Source of the DNA: Apiospora phragmitis
Taxonomy: Eukaryota > Ascomycota > Sordariomycetes > Amphisphaeriales > Apiosporaceae
Assembly (NCBI GenBank): GCA_038363925.1
Contig: JAQQWL010000011.1
Span: 7,998,001-8,062,000 of the forward strand
Length of the DNA: 64,000 nucleotides
Reading direction: 5' to 3'
The position numbers and the translations under genes were made by a program. The notes under the pieces were generated by a model. It had not been told where the DNA came from, did no database searches, and saw only the letters and a list, made by a program, of their open reading frames with translations. Below are positions 44,562-57,094 of the stretch, in pieces. The stretch's first letter is position 1. Each line of letters opens with the position of its first letter.

Positions 44562-47381
44562 ATGCCTATCACTGCCCTGCCAGAGTCTGTGGCCAAGCAT
44601 CTGGCCGGCCATCTCAATATCGCATCTCCAGTCATCCTTGTCAAAGAACTGCTGGACAACGCCATCGATGCCCAGGCCGCATCAGTTGAGGTCATCATAT
44701 CGTCCAATACAGTAGACAAGATCGAAGTTCGCGATAATGGGGTCGGAATCTACCCGGATGATTATGACTCGTTGGGCCGTCGTGGCCACACGAGCAAGTT
44801 GAAGACCTTCGAAGAGTTGAGCCTTCGAGTAAATACTTCGCTAGGCTTCCGCGGAGAAGCATTGGCAAGCGTCAACACTATGGCCAAGATATTCATAATC
44901 ACGAAGACCAGTTCAGACCCTGTGGCTGCTTCTATTCAACTTCACCCAAAGACCGGCGGTGTGTTGACACGCAGTCCAGCATCCGCCCCTGTTGGAACTA
45001 CCGTCATTGTCACTGGATTGTATAACGAGACGCCTGTCCGAGAGCAGGTGATTGTTAAAGAGGCACCAAAATCACTCGATGGCCTCAAAGAGCTCCTCCG
45101 ATCATATGCCATGGCAAGACCGCAGTTGAGGCTTCAGTTCAAGGTTCTCAATGTACAACGCCTCAACTGGTCATATACGCCGGAGCCAACTGCTGGCCTG
45201 CAAGAAGCAGTACTTCAGATCCATGGTGCTGCAGTATTGTCTCAGTGCGTAGAGAAACGCAGCATCTATAACACATCCGCATCGCAGAGCGACTCAAGCC
45301 AACCGTCGTTTGGTTTCGAAGCAGTTGTAGTCAAGCCTGACGCGCTAGCGCACCTCCTTCCAAAAGGTCGCTACTTCTCGGTCGACCGCCGCCCTCTCAC
45401 AGCCGCCAGAGGTACCATGAAGAAGCTGCTCTCAACATATTAGAAATATGTGAGCAGCCTCCGGGGTACGGTCACACAAGGAACGTCCATTGGAGATGCT
45501 TTCATATGCCTTAACATTACACCCCCACCCGGGAGTTATGACGCCAACATTGAGCCGTCGAAGAACGAAGTTCTCTTTTCAGATGAAGTAACTCTGATAC
45601 ACCAGTTCGAAGAATTCTGTGCCGAAACTTACGGACAGTTGGCGACGAAACCTCCCCAGATGGCACCCATCGATGATGTACCTGGGAAAGGGCCCTCTGC
45701 TGAATTGGATGGGATTGGCAGACCGCGCTCACCAGCCGGGAATAGTCAGACAGCAGAAACCCAGTCTTCTCCTGATATGAGAAGTTCAGCGGGAGCAAAA
45801 GGCAGAGATCCGTTCCCTGTAACGGTCTTGACAGCCAGTGTTTCTGGGCCCGCAGTTTCAACTCAACATATCAGCCATGGGGCGGAAGGCTGCAGCTCTG
45901 AAGGACAAATGCATGGAAATGGGGAAAGCAACAAGCGAAGGAGGCCGGGCACACCAGCACCGTCCGGCTTCATTACTGCAAGCACGTTACGTGGCAGGGA
46001 ACAGCAACCGGCCCTCAGCGAGCGCCCTAGTGTTCTTGAGAGTGAAATCCTAGTTTCTGGCCACGGCTGGACTGGTGACATGTCGTCTGATCTCAGCGAG
46101 TGTATTGACAGATCCGAGAAACGCAAAGTCCAGCCAAGACATCCCCTTCCGACGCATAAGCCTACATCATTTGGTGGGATAGCCCGCAATGATGAGTTCG
46201 AAATAGTTCCGGCGCGACCTCTGAACCCTTGGTCGATTGCCAAGATGAACAAGAGCGTTCCTAGAAATGGTCTCTCCGGGTATGGGGAGGTTGACCAGGG
46301 TGCTGGTCTTCGTCCTACCCTGGAGCCAGATATTCTACATCACTACGGTGCAGCACCAAGAGATCTCGACTTACCACCAGATTATCGATTCATCAATGCG
46401 AATAGAGATGAAGTCGGCTCACCACGAGCGCCTCCCAGCCAGCCTTATGCTAGCCCGCAATCAAGTCCATTGGTTTCGAACTACCAAAGTGCTCCAAAGT
46501 TACAGGCACAAAACGCAGTTCCGCGCCGCCGGGCCCAGCCACCATGGACACCACCTTCGTCTATACAGAGAGATCAACAAGACTGGAATTCTTCTTACCG
46601 TTCAGGGTACCAAAGTAGTCCAAGGAAAGCAAGCTCGTTGTTGGATGCCTCCTTTGGGCAAACGAAACTTGGCCAGTTTCTTCCTAACCATCATAGCCCA
46701 GGTGACTCTGGAGCTGATGAATATTCGCGCGGTGCCTTCACGAGTTCATCAAAGGGTGTGGAAACTATGAGAGGAAATGGAATGACAGGTGGCAAGATGT
46801 TCAACGTTGGTGTCTCACGAGTCCTTGAAGCCCCTAAAGGTCGTCGGCACTTGGAGCAAGACCATAGCGGTCCAGACTCACGTGTCGCAAGTCCCCCACA
46901 GACAGCCCGAGACCAGCTATTAGCTGAGCATTCTGAAACTGTCAAAACTTCCATTCCAGCTGGAGATCCCCGTGCTTATCTTCTAAGACGGCAAAAATCA
47001 GCGGCAGCTGAAGCAAACAGTAGGGCCCCACGAAGAGGACTTAAGCGGGCGAAGAGCTGTTTGATGCCATTTGAGAACATTCCCGACGATGTGGTAACGC
47101 ACAATCTGTCGTTTCAACTATCATTGGAAATTCGACTATTGCGAAATAGCACGGCTCTGGCTGCTCGCTTCGATGGGTACGTCGACGCTGGCGATGTTGA
47201 GTCAGCACTGGACATGGATACGGGAGAAGGCCACAGGATTGAGGAACGGCTCGATCATCTACTGTCGGACTGGAATGAGCAGGTCACCGGCGAAACAACT
47301 TGCATTGAGAGCAAGCTGACGGTATTGTTGAAGGGAAAAGGCATTGAAGCCGTATTACTTGGTGACCGGACCGGAGACTAA
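44562..47381 (+). CDS. MutL-family mismatch-repair protein (Mlh2-like) with in-frame stop
   Basis: A single frame of 940 codons interrupted by TAG at 45441-45443 (codon 294). The GHKL ATPase is complete: VKELLDNAIDA (catalytic Glu 29, Asn 33), VRDNGVGIY, GRRGHTSKL and LGFRGEALAS. The MutL transducer domain follows, with SVDRRPLTAARGTMKKLLSTY, then the stop, then KYVSSLRGTVTQG and SYDANIEPSKNEVLF, so the domain continues on both sides. A long Ser/Pro-rich linker and a short C-terminal region follow. No DQHA(X)2E(X)4E endonuclease motif is visible, which points to an Mlh2-like accessory MutL rather than Pms1. A GT...AG segment around the stop is only about 32 nt and would remove conserved residues, so an intron is unlikely. 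It is either a true nonsense mutation or a base error. The ATG at 44562 is the normal MutL start. Confidence 0.88.
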
Positions 47382-49029
47382 AAGCAATACGCTAGGATCT
47401 GGCGGGCTCCAGAACGCCATCCATATATTGTGCTTTTAGATGGTTCGGTTTAGTAGAAGAATCTGGTTTGCTTACATAGATCGCTTGTATATGAGCTCGA
47501 TAGAGCCCTGAAAGATAGCTAGTCTGGGACTCAGATAGCATGGTGCCACTGCATTCCATATGGGCAATACTACATCAGTAGACTTGACTTGAGCTGTATC
47601 TCGTGTTGCCGCTGCGAATCAATATCCTAGGGGTCCTCGAACATGAAGCAGTTGAGCGAGATTTAGATAAAAGAACATAGCTTTCAATACCGAGTCCCGT
47701 AAACCCCGTATGGCTCTCAATCTGTCGGACGCTATATTCGTTGTCAACCCCATGAGGCCCACATGGGCCATGACTAGAGGTAATGAATACGAACTCTACT
47801 ATGTACATATCTATACTTGACGGCACTAGGAGTGGAATCTGAGCTGGTATTCCTCTATCTGTTCTTTGCCTTGACAGCATATCCCGGTATATCTAGTATA
47901 TATGTAAGTAATGGGAGCGACTGCTGTCCCCCTATGTACAGGGCACAACAGAGTTATAAGTGTTACACCGTGCAGCCCTTCCTCTTCTTCATTGGTATTA
48001 CTTTGTGTCTTGGTTTGTGGTACGATTGACTCTCATATGAACTAAGTAGTCTGCGGAACAAGAAAGAAAGCTTTTATGATCACACAATGGACTGCTGTCG
48101 GAAGTAAAGGATGCTTCCGTATCTTGTTTTATGTCGCTTGTGAGCATTGACTAAGTAGGTAGGTAGGTTAGCTATCCTCCGAGAAGAAGTCGCCATATCT
48201 ATGCTGGAGTGTCTGTGGTTGGGCGTTGCCATGTGTTGCCATGGGATGGGTTAGCTTTCCTTCGATGTCACCTTACCACCACAATCAAGTGCTTTTGTCC
48301 CTCCCCAAGCAAGTCCCCCAGCCTGACCCCGGTCATCGCGATCTCGATGCGCCACAGCTTTCTTGCTCGTATTGCATGAAATGCTCCGGTAACATTTTCA
48401 CGCACTGCGACACAACGTTCATGACTGGCTGATAAGTATGGCGGGTTCTACTAGAACACACTACATTGAGTATTTTGTCCGGAGGAGAGGGATCGGCCTT
48501 GTTTCAACAAGGCTATATGAGCTGATCTTATGACGTCCATAAGAAAACCAAGTAGGTCAGCACGGCAAACAGAGGGAGCATCAATTGGCTTTTTACGAAG
48601 CCACAGGCTGGCTGATATTGTTTGCTGCCAAGTTGTGGCTACGGCCGAGACCACGCCCGTTCTTAGCTCTGGCTGCTTTTTCCCGCATTTTGCAACGCCG
48701 AGCACCTAATATAGCACACGACAAGGGACTATTCTATCATAGCCTACTACGCCCATTAAGCAGGCTGTCACCAGAGAGCAAACGATGTTGAAATCGCATC
48801 AGTTAACCTTAGGTTGTTTGCTACGACGGGAAGAACATTGCAACACCGCCTGCTTCCACCCATGTCGTAAAGGTAGAACCAGAGTGTGCGCGGCCCGCTG
48901 TACAACGAAACACCGGCGAGCTGTGAGTTGATGGTTGTTGTTTGGTTGACCTGTCAAAGGAGATCTCGAGATGCCCCAAGTGGGGAGCTTTCTGACTTGG
49001 CTGCTGCCGGGTGGTCGGACGAATTTGTT

Positions 49030-49047
49030 CACACACACACACACACA
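49030..49047 (+). repeat. (CA)9 microsatellite
   Basis: Nine perfect CA units in intergenic DNA. Confidence 0.9.
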
Positions 49048-49300
49048 AGCATACTTGGGTGTTCCACGGGGATGAAACAAATGAAATTCTCAGCTGCAGC
49101 ACCGGCAGATCAAAAGATAACTCGCCTAAAGTATGTGAAACGCGACTCCTGCCACCCAAGTGGGCTGGCGTGCAACATGACTGAGCATGTCGGTGGGTTA
49201 GCTGGTGGCTGACTTATCGTCGCCATTTCGTCAGTATCTCTCCTCTCCCAGTCGAAAACCGTATCGTATGTACAGTATTCCTGCGAGCGAAAACACCACG

Positions 49301-49319
49301 TATATATATATATATATAT
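49301..49319 (+). repeat. (TA)9 microsatellite
   Basis: Nineteen bases of perfect alternating TA in intergenic DNA, able to extrude a cruciform. Confidence 0.9.
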
Positions 49320-50987
49320 CCTAATCGCTGTTTCCAACAGTGAGCGATAATGAAGCAAGTTTCGGATTCTGGTAGACAGCAGCATCCACTGACGTCAGAA
49401 ACTATGGATATGCTAGACGTGTTATGGGGTCGATTAATAAAGAGCGCCCGCGGTTGATAGTCGAATGTAACGGTTGAAATTGTGGTAAACTACCCGATAG
49501 TCAACCAGAGTTGGATGATGCGGCGCCGAAGAAGATGATGATGGGGAATCGCCGTATGAGCGTGCCGGACAGGCGGTTTTGTAGGTGCCCTAAGTGCCCA
49601 TTGGACCGCTTCGCCCTTCACAAGTGACATCACGCAGCTGGCCGTTTGTCTAGACCATGGCGCATTAGTCTGTACAAGCACCGCCCCAGCTACGACAGCA
49701 CTGTAGGTAGCGCAGCAAATAGCAGCGGCATGGTTAGGAATGATCCTGGAGTACTACCGGCCCTATGATGACTCCGGACTCTGATGTTGTATGGCATGGT
49801 ACATATGCTAGCCGTTAATGTTTGGCTGAGTCTACTATATCCTACCTGACTACGAGTATCTCATTTTTGTATGCATGGCTTGCTTCTCCTGCCGACCGGA
49901 AACTTTTCATCTTCCACCCCATCGTTCGTTTCATTTCATCTGAAGTCGCCCTTCCGCTCGCTGCAACCCTTCTTCCAGTTCATGCTGGCTGCCTCAAGTT
50001 AGCCTAAACAAGCTTGAAGGTCGCGTCGATAAGTCAATTGCACCTGCTTTAGCTCCACGTCATTGTCATCCCTTGTCGTGCGACTTGGCCGAAGGTAAAC
50101 AATTCAAAATAAAACATAGACGGGAATCAATCCGAAGCTTCGGCCAAAATAACACCACGTCCTGCACGCTTCTTAGTCAGAGGAACGCGACGACGAACGA
50201 GAATCCCTGGGCATTGGGATTTATTATTTTTCTTCCTTCGGGCTGGAGTTGCGCTGTCTGCTTCTGGTCTGCCTGCCCGCCTGGCGCCTGGCCCGCTTCA
50301 ACCACTGGCTCTCCCCACCCTTCAGGTCCCCATTGTAAGGAACACCGCCCCAGTCTCCACGCACGCCGCAACACGCATCCCAGCCAGCGCGCACTGCCCG
50401 AACCCGGTCCAATTCCTACTGGTACGACTGACTGACTACCTGCACCGCACTCCGTACCGCGATTACTTTTCACCCTTTCTTATCTTAGCATCATTCTCGT
50501 TGGAAATCCATCTTGGGCTGTGCAGATCGGACTTGCAATTCCCTTTGTCATCCTTCTTGCCTACTTACTTACTTGCTTACCTGCTTGCTGCATCACCCGT
50601 ACCCTTCCGCCTAATACTCTTCTCTACCCCGGATCTAAGTCGACCTAAGCTGTTTCAGACTCACCACCCCATTAGCTTAATTGGTGTTCTGTCAGCTTGG
50701 TCAAACGTCAATTTGGGCCTCAACACGATGCGGCTGTAGAAGTCACGGCACAGCAGTCCCCGTTGTTGGTATTGGGAAAAGATCCGAATTCTCGTTGTAC
50801 GGCTCTGGCCAAAGAGAACATGCGAGGTCCCAGTCCTCGCTGTCACTCAAGAGAAGGCTGTTGTCGTTGTGATGATGACGAACAAAAGAATAATCACCTG
50901 TCGATCGCTATGAGCACAAGGCCGCTTGGAAAGGACGATACAATAGCTTGGGAACACGACGCGGCCGGAACGACCCAATATGCTATA

Positions 50988-53900
50988 ATGCCTCGATATA
51001 CACCAAAACGAGACAGACCCAGGCGAAATCGACCCTACTTACCGACCGTGTGCCACTATGCTCTCCTTTTGCTCGTGCTACTCTGCGTCCGACCTGCATC
51101 TGCCGTTTTGCTACCATTCGACAACTGCTTGCCCAGCAACTACATCGCCAGCAACAACAAAGATCATGCACAACTCCAATGGGTTCCTCTTTATCTAGAT
51201 GCCGTTTTCGACCTCGAGAACCCGACACACAACTTGCGAGTCACCGTCTACGGTAACGTCACCGGCACTGTCGGCAACACTACCCTGCCCCTCTGGAACA
51301 GCACGCAGTGGAATGGAACAACGAACGTTCTCAACGGCAAGATTCAAAACCAGCCAGATGGACCTCAGGGGAAGGCGACCACCCTATTCAGCAAAGTCGA
51401 TGTCTTGAGCTACGAACCCTACAAAACATCTTCCAATTTCTGTAATAGCACCAAGAATGGACCCTGTCCCCTGGGTCCAGTCTTCAATGATACACCCATG
51501 TATGTCGAAAAGAGAAGGAAAGGGGCGAGGCTCCCCTCTCCCCATTGCCCATACCTTCTTGATCCGAGAGGCTGACTTCTTGCTTTAGTGCTTATCAGAA
51601 TCTACCATCTTTCGAATTGAGCAATGACTTCTCGTCGTCGTACGCTTTTACTTCGTTTGCGCCAACTTTAATAATCTGGAATGGAGACGCCAAAGCTACT
51701 TCCATCGGCTGCATATCCGCGGTCGTCACTCCTAGTCTCGGGGGTATTGCCTGGTTTCTTCGATTTCTTCCGGTCTTTGTCTTGCTCCTGGTTGGCGTGG
51801 CGACGGTCTTTGCCGGCGTATTTAGTCCTTGGGGAACCAGCGACGTATTCCACTGGACATCGAACTACGGTAGACATCCCGACTTACTTCGATTGGTAAC
51901 CCCGGGATTTGGTGACTGCCTTCAGTACATCCAATTCATCGTACTGACAGGTGGTTTATCACTGAGTTACCCAGGCTTCTACCAACCAGTAGTCAGCAAT
52001 GGCGCATGGTCTGTTCTCATGTTCAACCAGAGCTTTGTTTCTTCAGCCGAGCCGTGGACGAATGTAGTGGATGGCGTGTACATCACCGAGAACATTACAA
52101 GCGTCTATGATGGCAGCAGCATTTATGGACTGGAGAGCGTCTCCCGCTTGGTGGGGATGAGTCAGGTCGAAGACATCTGGGCTGGAATGATGGTTTGGCT
52201 GCTGGTGATATTTGCGATTCTCCTCTCGGGCATACAACTCGGCTTCTTCTTCCGCTGGATTTTCCGCTATGTGCGGCAGAATCCCGAGGAGGATCTGCGT
52301 GCCAAAAACATGCCCTTCTCCATGGGTAACGTGATCCGTCTGGTTTTCAGCTACTTCCTGCTGCCTATAGTCACCTTGTCCCTTTTTCAACTGGTTGTTG
52401 CGGCACGATCCTCTGTCTACCTCGTGGCTTTGGCTGTGGTGACTATAGCCCTCATCGTGGGCTTTGCGGCTTGGCTCATATTCTTGATCGCCTCGACGAG
52501 ACCTCGATCGCATTTGTTCGATGATTTGCCTACCGTCTTGCTCTATGGACCGCTGTACAACACTTACTCCGACGAAGCGGCTGCATTTGCGCTTATCCCA
52601 GTCCTCCTGACCTTTCTCAGGGGCATCGCACTTGGGGCGGTCCAAGCGTCTGGTATCGCCCAGCTGGTCATCCTAGCGGCTTGTGAGGTCGTTCAGATGC
52701 TAACCCTGCATGCATTCCGTCCGTTCCATTCGCCAACATCGATGAATGCCTACCACACAGGATTCTCTGTATTGCGATTCGTCACTGTCATTCTCATGGT
52801 CGCCTTTTCGCCTAGTATGGGGGTTCTCGAAGGGCCCAAGGATGGATTGGATATGTGATTCTGTTGATCCACGGTGGAGTACTCGTTTTCGGCTTTTTCC
52901 TCAACGCTTTGCAGACCATCATCGAGGTTGTAGCACGCATGTGTGGTGCTGGAGGAGACGATGCCCGCGGCCAGACGAGAGGAGGCCTATCCAGGATATT
53001 TGGAGCTCGCCAGCTTCAGAGGCGTATGTCACGGCGTGGGGCTACCTCCCGCCAGAGTCAACTGAGTACGTCGGCGATGCTCGATACTGTACCGGCTTCC
53101 AAAAGGGGCTATGGTCGTGTACGGAGCGAGTCTGCAGGTAGTATGGGCATAATGTTGCATCAGCAGCAACGGAGCTCAAGCGTCTTGGATGTTCGCAGCA
53201 TCGATGCTTATTCACTGCCAATGGGTGGTAGTACCTTCCCGCCAGGCACACCAGGAGAAGTTAGCACCTTTTCCTTTCTGCCGTCGCCTGGGCAAGCAAC
53301 TCGTCCACAGCCAACCGCCGATCCATACTATCGTCCGCCCCGGGCCAGGCGCCCAACCAATGAGGATCTAGGACAACCCTTTCATCGCAGTCACCAATCT
53401 GTTGGAAGTATAGACCTCGCAGACAAGCGTTTGAGCAAAGCCGGAGCAGCATTCCCCGATCTTCCCGATGCGGATGGCTCGCCATCAAAGAGGGCAAACA
53501 CCAGCACCGCCACAAGCATATACGCCAGTTTTCGCACCTCGGGCGGACTATTCGACTCGAGAAGTTGACTTCTACTACGGCGTACGAGGACCGGCCCTTA
53601 ACTCAGACGGACCAGGAAGGAAACTGGGAACTGGGCCCGCAGATCCGACAAGCCCTGTTTCCACTGCAACTGGCTGGCTGAAAGGCCTATTTGGTGGAAA
53701 GACAAAGGAGAAGGGCAAAGGATTCGAAGTGGTCCGAAGCGCTAGGATGCCGCCAGCAATGAAGGCACGTGGTGGCGACTTTGCTGATGATGGTCCTCCG
53801 GAAGGCATTCCTGTTGCCATGGGTGTTTTACGTAACGGGCCTATTGAGAGCGATGATGAAGACGCGTCCCCACGAGCGAAGAGAGGCAAGAAGAAAGATC

Positions 53901-54529
53901 TTTTGGGCGACGACGGGGAAGAGTCACAGGCCGACGACGAAGAGGAACGGGATATTGGGACAACTAAGGTTGTGGAAGGCCCACCTCTTCTGCCGGATCT
54001 CGATGCCGGCGAGTCTTTCAATGTGCCAAGTCGGCTAAATTCTGCGAAGACCAGCCGACAGGCGTCAAGGAGAATCGCTCGCGGAGTCGAGATGGACCAC
54101 CTGGAACCCCTACCAGACGTGCCTAGGAAAAGCTCGAAGCGCAACTCCGGCGTGGATATAATCAAAAATCCCCTGGTCAATCTGGTGCCACCTGCAGAAG
54201 GTGCACCCTCGCCCACAATCCCTGATGGAGGGTCGGGGACTGCTTCGGCTCGCCTTCCGTTCGATCGGACCAATTCGCAAAGGCGGCTTTCCAGCTCTTC
54301 TCTTGCGGCAACTGATGACCTGAACAGCCAGCTCCCTTCTGCTGGACTGAGCGGTGAGAGCGGGGACGAAAGACCGACAAGTTACGGTCATGTTCATCAG
54401 CACAGCATCAGCCGAATTGATCCGTCGTCAGATCAACGACTCGATCTACTAGGAAGCTCAGCAGAAGTGGTAGAAGCTGCGAGGAGAGCCAGCCCCGGGT
54501 CTTCAGTATCTAATCGTTCCCCTTCATAA
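50988..54529 (+). CDS. TRP-like / Flc-family membrane protein, two compensating frameshifts
   Basis: Exons are 50988-51499 and 51589-54529, with an 89-nt intron (GTATGT...CTTTAG). A signal peptide or anchor (about residues 22-39) is followed by an extracytoplasmic ML-like domain with many N-glycosylation sequons (NVTGTVGNTT). About nine membrane spans follow, including LPVFVLLLVGVATVFAGVF, MMVWLLVIFAILLSGIQLGF and VVTIALIVGFAAWLIFLI. The cytosolic tail is long, disordered and Ser/acidic-rich. Homologues are fungal TRP-like channels and flavin carriers linked to Ca2+ and cell-wall integrity. The frame slips at 52840-52841, where one missing G would restore PKGWIGYVILLIHGG. It returns at about 53492-53494, where one surplus G lies between SPSKR and QTPAPPQAYTP. 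The net change is zero and the corrected length is 1150 residues. An alternative start is ATG 50910. I chose 50988 as nearest the signal peptide. Confidence 0.87.
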
Positions 54530-55122
54530 CGACTGACGTAACGAATTTCCTTTTTTCTTGTATACATCATAGAGTTAGGAGCGGCAACCAGCGCGATGGG
54601 TGGATCTTGAATATGCGAGAGAAAGGTCAGGATGTCAAGGTGCTTGATGCTATGGCGAAGGGTTGCGCCTGTCTCTTGTCTATAATCATATGGGTTGATT
54701 TAGCGACGGCGTACAAAATTGGTTGTCGAGCAATATTGGCGAAATGTTCTGCTGGTCTATGTAGCAGTTATATACGAACATCCGGGTCGTGACTTGGAGA
54801 AAAGGGGATGTTGATGGCTCTGCAAAACCGAGCCGGTATTCTAGCTCCATAGTAATGATATAGTAGTATTTGAGAGGTAGATAGATTATTTTATGCTAGG
54901 CGATACATACATAATCCATAACTATGACCTTGCATGAGGATGCATGCTGGTGGGTAAGTATTCTTCCGGAGACTCCTGCTATTGATCCATCCGGATTCGA
55001 TGTCGTCATGAACACGGAATGGGGGTAAGAGTATAGTATATATCCCTTAAGCAGAAACTCTCTGGATGCCTTGCTAGAGTTTGAGTGTATCCTGAAGCAA
55101 ATTTCAGCGCAAACCACAGAAC
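54530..55122. other. Intergenic, nothing recognised
   Basis: 3' flank of the TRP-like gene and upstream of the broken epimerase. No gene, RNA or repeat identified. Confidence 0.5.
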
Positions 55123-55993
55123 ATGGCTGTCAAGATATTCCTGAGAGTCCTTGCTTATTCTTCCTTCCCATTTGGTCAAAAGCGGTGGTGCCAGCGACTA
55201 ACACAAGCACCCTCGGCGAAAAAGCACGGGCGCTACGGGCGCTACGGGCTACATCGGCGGCGATGCCTTGTCTGTCTTGAGCCAGGCCCACCCGGAGTTC
55301 GAGTTCAGTCTCCTCGTCCGGACGCAAGAGAAGGCCCAGAACGTCAAGGCCCAGTACCCGAACGCGACCATCGTCCTCGGGGATCTGGACGATTCTGGGC
55401 TTCTCAGGGAGCAGGCTGCCAAGGCTGACATTGTGCTGCGTGAGTATAGCACTTCCTTTCGTAGCCTTTTTACTCATTCCCCTTCATCACCACCACCACC
55501 TCCTCTTTTTCTACTATTGCTACGTTCCACCGCAACGTCGACAAGGTCGTGTTGGAGGCCGCGTCGGACGTCGTCAAGACCGCCATCGTCTGCCCGCCCA
55601 CCATCTACGGGACCGGCCGCGGGCCCGTCGCCACGCGGGGGCGCCAGGTCTACGAGCTCGCTCGACTCATCCTCCGCGAGGGTTACGCGCCCATCGTCGG
55701 CCGGGGGGCGGGCGCGCTGGAACCACGTCCACGTCGCGGATCTCAGCGAGGCGTTCCGGCTGCTGGTGGAGCAGGCTGTCGCTTCTTCCATTGGCGAAGA
55801 GGGGAATAAGAGGCAGGATGACAAAGAGATGTGGGGAGCTTGGGGCTACTACTTCGTCGAGAGCGGGGAGCACGTCTGGGGCGAGCTGGCGCGGGGCATG
55901 GCGGGCACGGCGTTCGAGATGGGGCTCCTGGGTGGTACTACGACGAAGCCCGAGGAAGCGGGTGCGGCTCGGATAGCCTTACTACACAATTGA
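55123..55993 (+). pseudogene. Degraded NAD-dependent epimerase/dehydratase (Rossmann family)
   Basis: The start MAVKIF (55123) and the Rossmann loop TGATG...YIGGDALSVL are separated by a segment with a CTAAC branch site and an AAAAAG acceptor. The donor reads GAGAGT at 55143 where GTGAGT would fit the phase exactly. The loop has a perfect 9-bp duplication (55226-55243), giving TGATGATGY instead of TGATGY. After AAKADIVL a good donor (GTGAGT, 55440) is not followed by the expected middle part of about 100 residues. Coding resumes abruptly at FHRNVDKVVLEAASDVV, with no acceptor just before it. The segment VCPPTIYGTGRGPVATRGRQV then runs to a frameshift in a G-rich run near 55700, and ARWNHVHVADLSEAFRLLV continues to a stop at 55993. 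Several independent lesions argue for a true pseudogene. The original enzyme probably acted as a short-chain NAD(P)-dependent reductase/epimerase with unknown substrate. Confidence 0.82.
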
Positions 55994-57094
55994 CGTAACT
56001 GATGAGAAGACGGAACTGTTGGATGTCTTTCACTTGATCTGGATCAGTCGAATAGCTGGCAACAGAAACACCTCACCGCGATTGGTGGTCCCTACGGTGC
56101 CGCCAACCCGCATCAAAGCATCCAAGGGTACAAAGCTGCGAAATTTGTATTATATTCTAACTATTTGATGGGCCACCAGTTTCAATCTATAGTATCTGGC
56201 AATGCCCGTTTTGACCGGTATGCTCGCAGGAAACTTTGCCCCTTTTCAACCCAACACTCCGAATCCAGCTTATGTACAGGTACACGCGTAAGCACCGCAC
56301 AACGAGGCCCTTCTGACGGCCGTGTCACCAACCCGCCATTTCGGGTACTTCCATCATACAATGCATGGCACTCACGGCATAATCCCGTCTCTGGGGACGA
56401 CGTGATGACTCTGAAGTCCTCTCTTCCGTAGTCACCACCGCACATAGAGCATGGCTGTACCAGGGAGGGCTTACATGAGCCCAGAGCCCCCGACTCCCCG
56501 AAATCATCACGCACACCCCGTTACCCTCTTTACCCCTTTCCGCAAGTCAAGGAATTATCATCCCGCGCACAGAATAGGTGTACGCCAGTCTCCAAGCCCA
56601 CTGCGATAGGAAGCTCAACCGTCCACCGTTCATTTGCCTTGGGACCCCTACTTCCTCACATGTTAGCGGTATAGGGGCTCACATATAATTGTTTGGGAGG
56701 GTTCCCGCTCAAAAACCGGGGCGGTAGCCGCCGGTGCCGGCCGCGCCCTCACTCTTATCGCGGATACGAAGCCTTCTGTGGGTGTAGGGGAGATAGTAGT
56801 AGGAGGCGGAGGAGGAGAAAGTAGCACATGTAGAAACAGGACGGCAGCAGTAGCGGTGGTGATGGTGGTGGCAGTAGGTTTTAACATCCCCCGTCCGCAG
56901 ATATGACCGTAGGCAGCCCTCCTACCCGCGTTTCCGAGCAAAGAAGCCCTATCCCTTCTTTGTTGAGGGGTGGGAACACGGATGGATGGATGCTCTTTTC
57001 TGCTGCTACGACGCAATCAATTTTGCTGGCTCCAGTAGTACTGTACGATTGGAACGGTTCCCGGAATCTCATTGCCGGTGCTTACCCAGTGGGC

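Larger units (their letters stand above)
47382..50987. other. Intergenic and long leader, simple repeats only
   Basis: No gene recognised from 47382 to about 49900. The right part (about 49900-50987) is pyrimidine-rich, with TTAC/TTGC tetranucleotide runs near 50560-50590, and is probably the leader of the TRP-like gene. It contains several ATGs in other frames. Microsatellites lie at 49030 and 49301. Confidence 0.5.

Noticed and set aside
45405..45445. Possible intron removing the TAG in the MutL gene
   Set aside because: The only GT...AG pair spans about 32 nt and would delete the conserved RGTMKKLL segment.
48150..48175. TAGGTAGGTAGG run resembling telomeric repeat
   Set aside because: The unit is not TTAGGG, it is very short and internal; ordinary simple sequence.
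50667..50740. tRNA-like A box (TAGCTTAATTGGT)
   Set aside because: No B box or cloverleaf can be drawn downstream; it lies in a gene leader.
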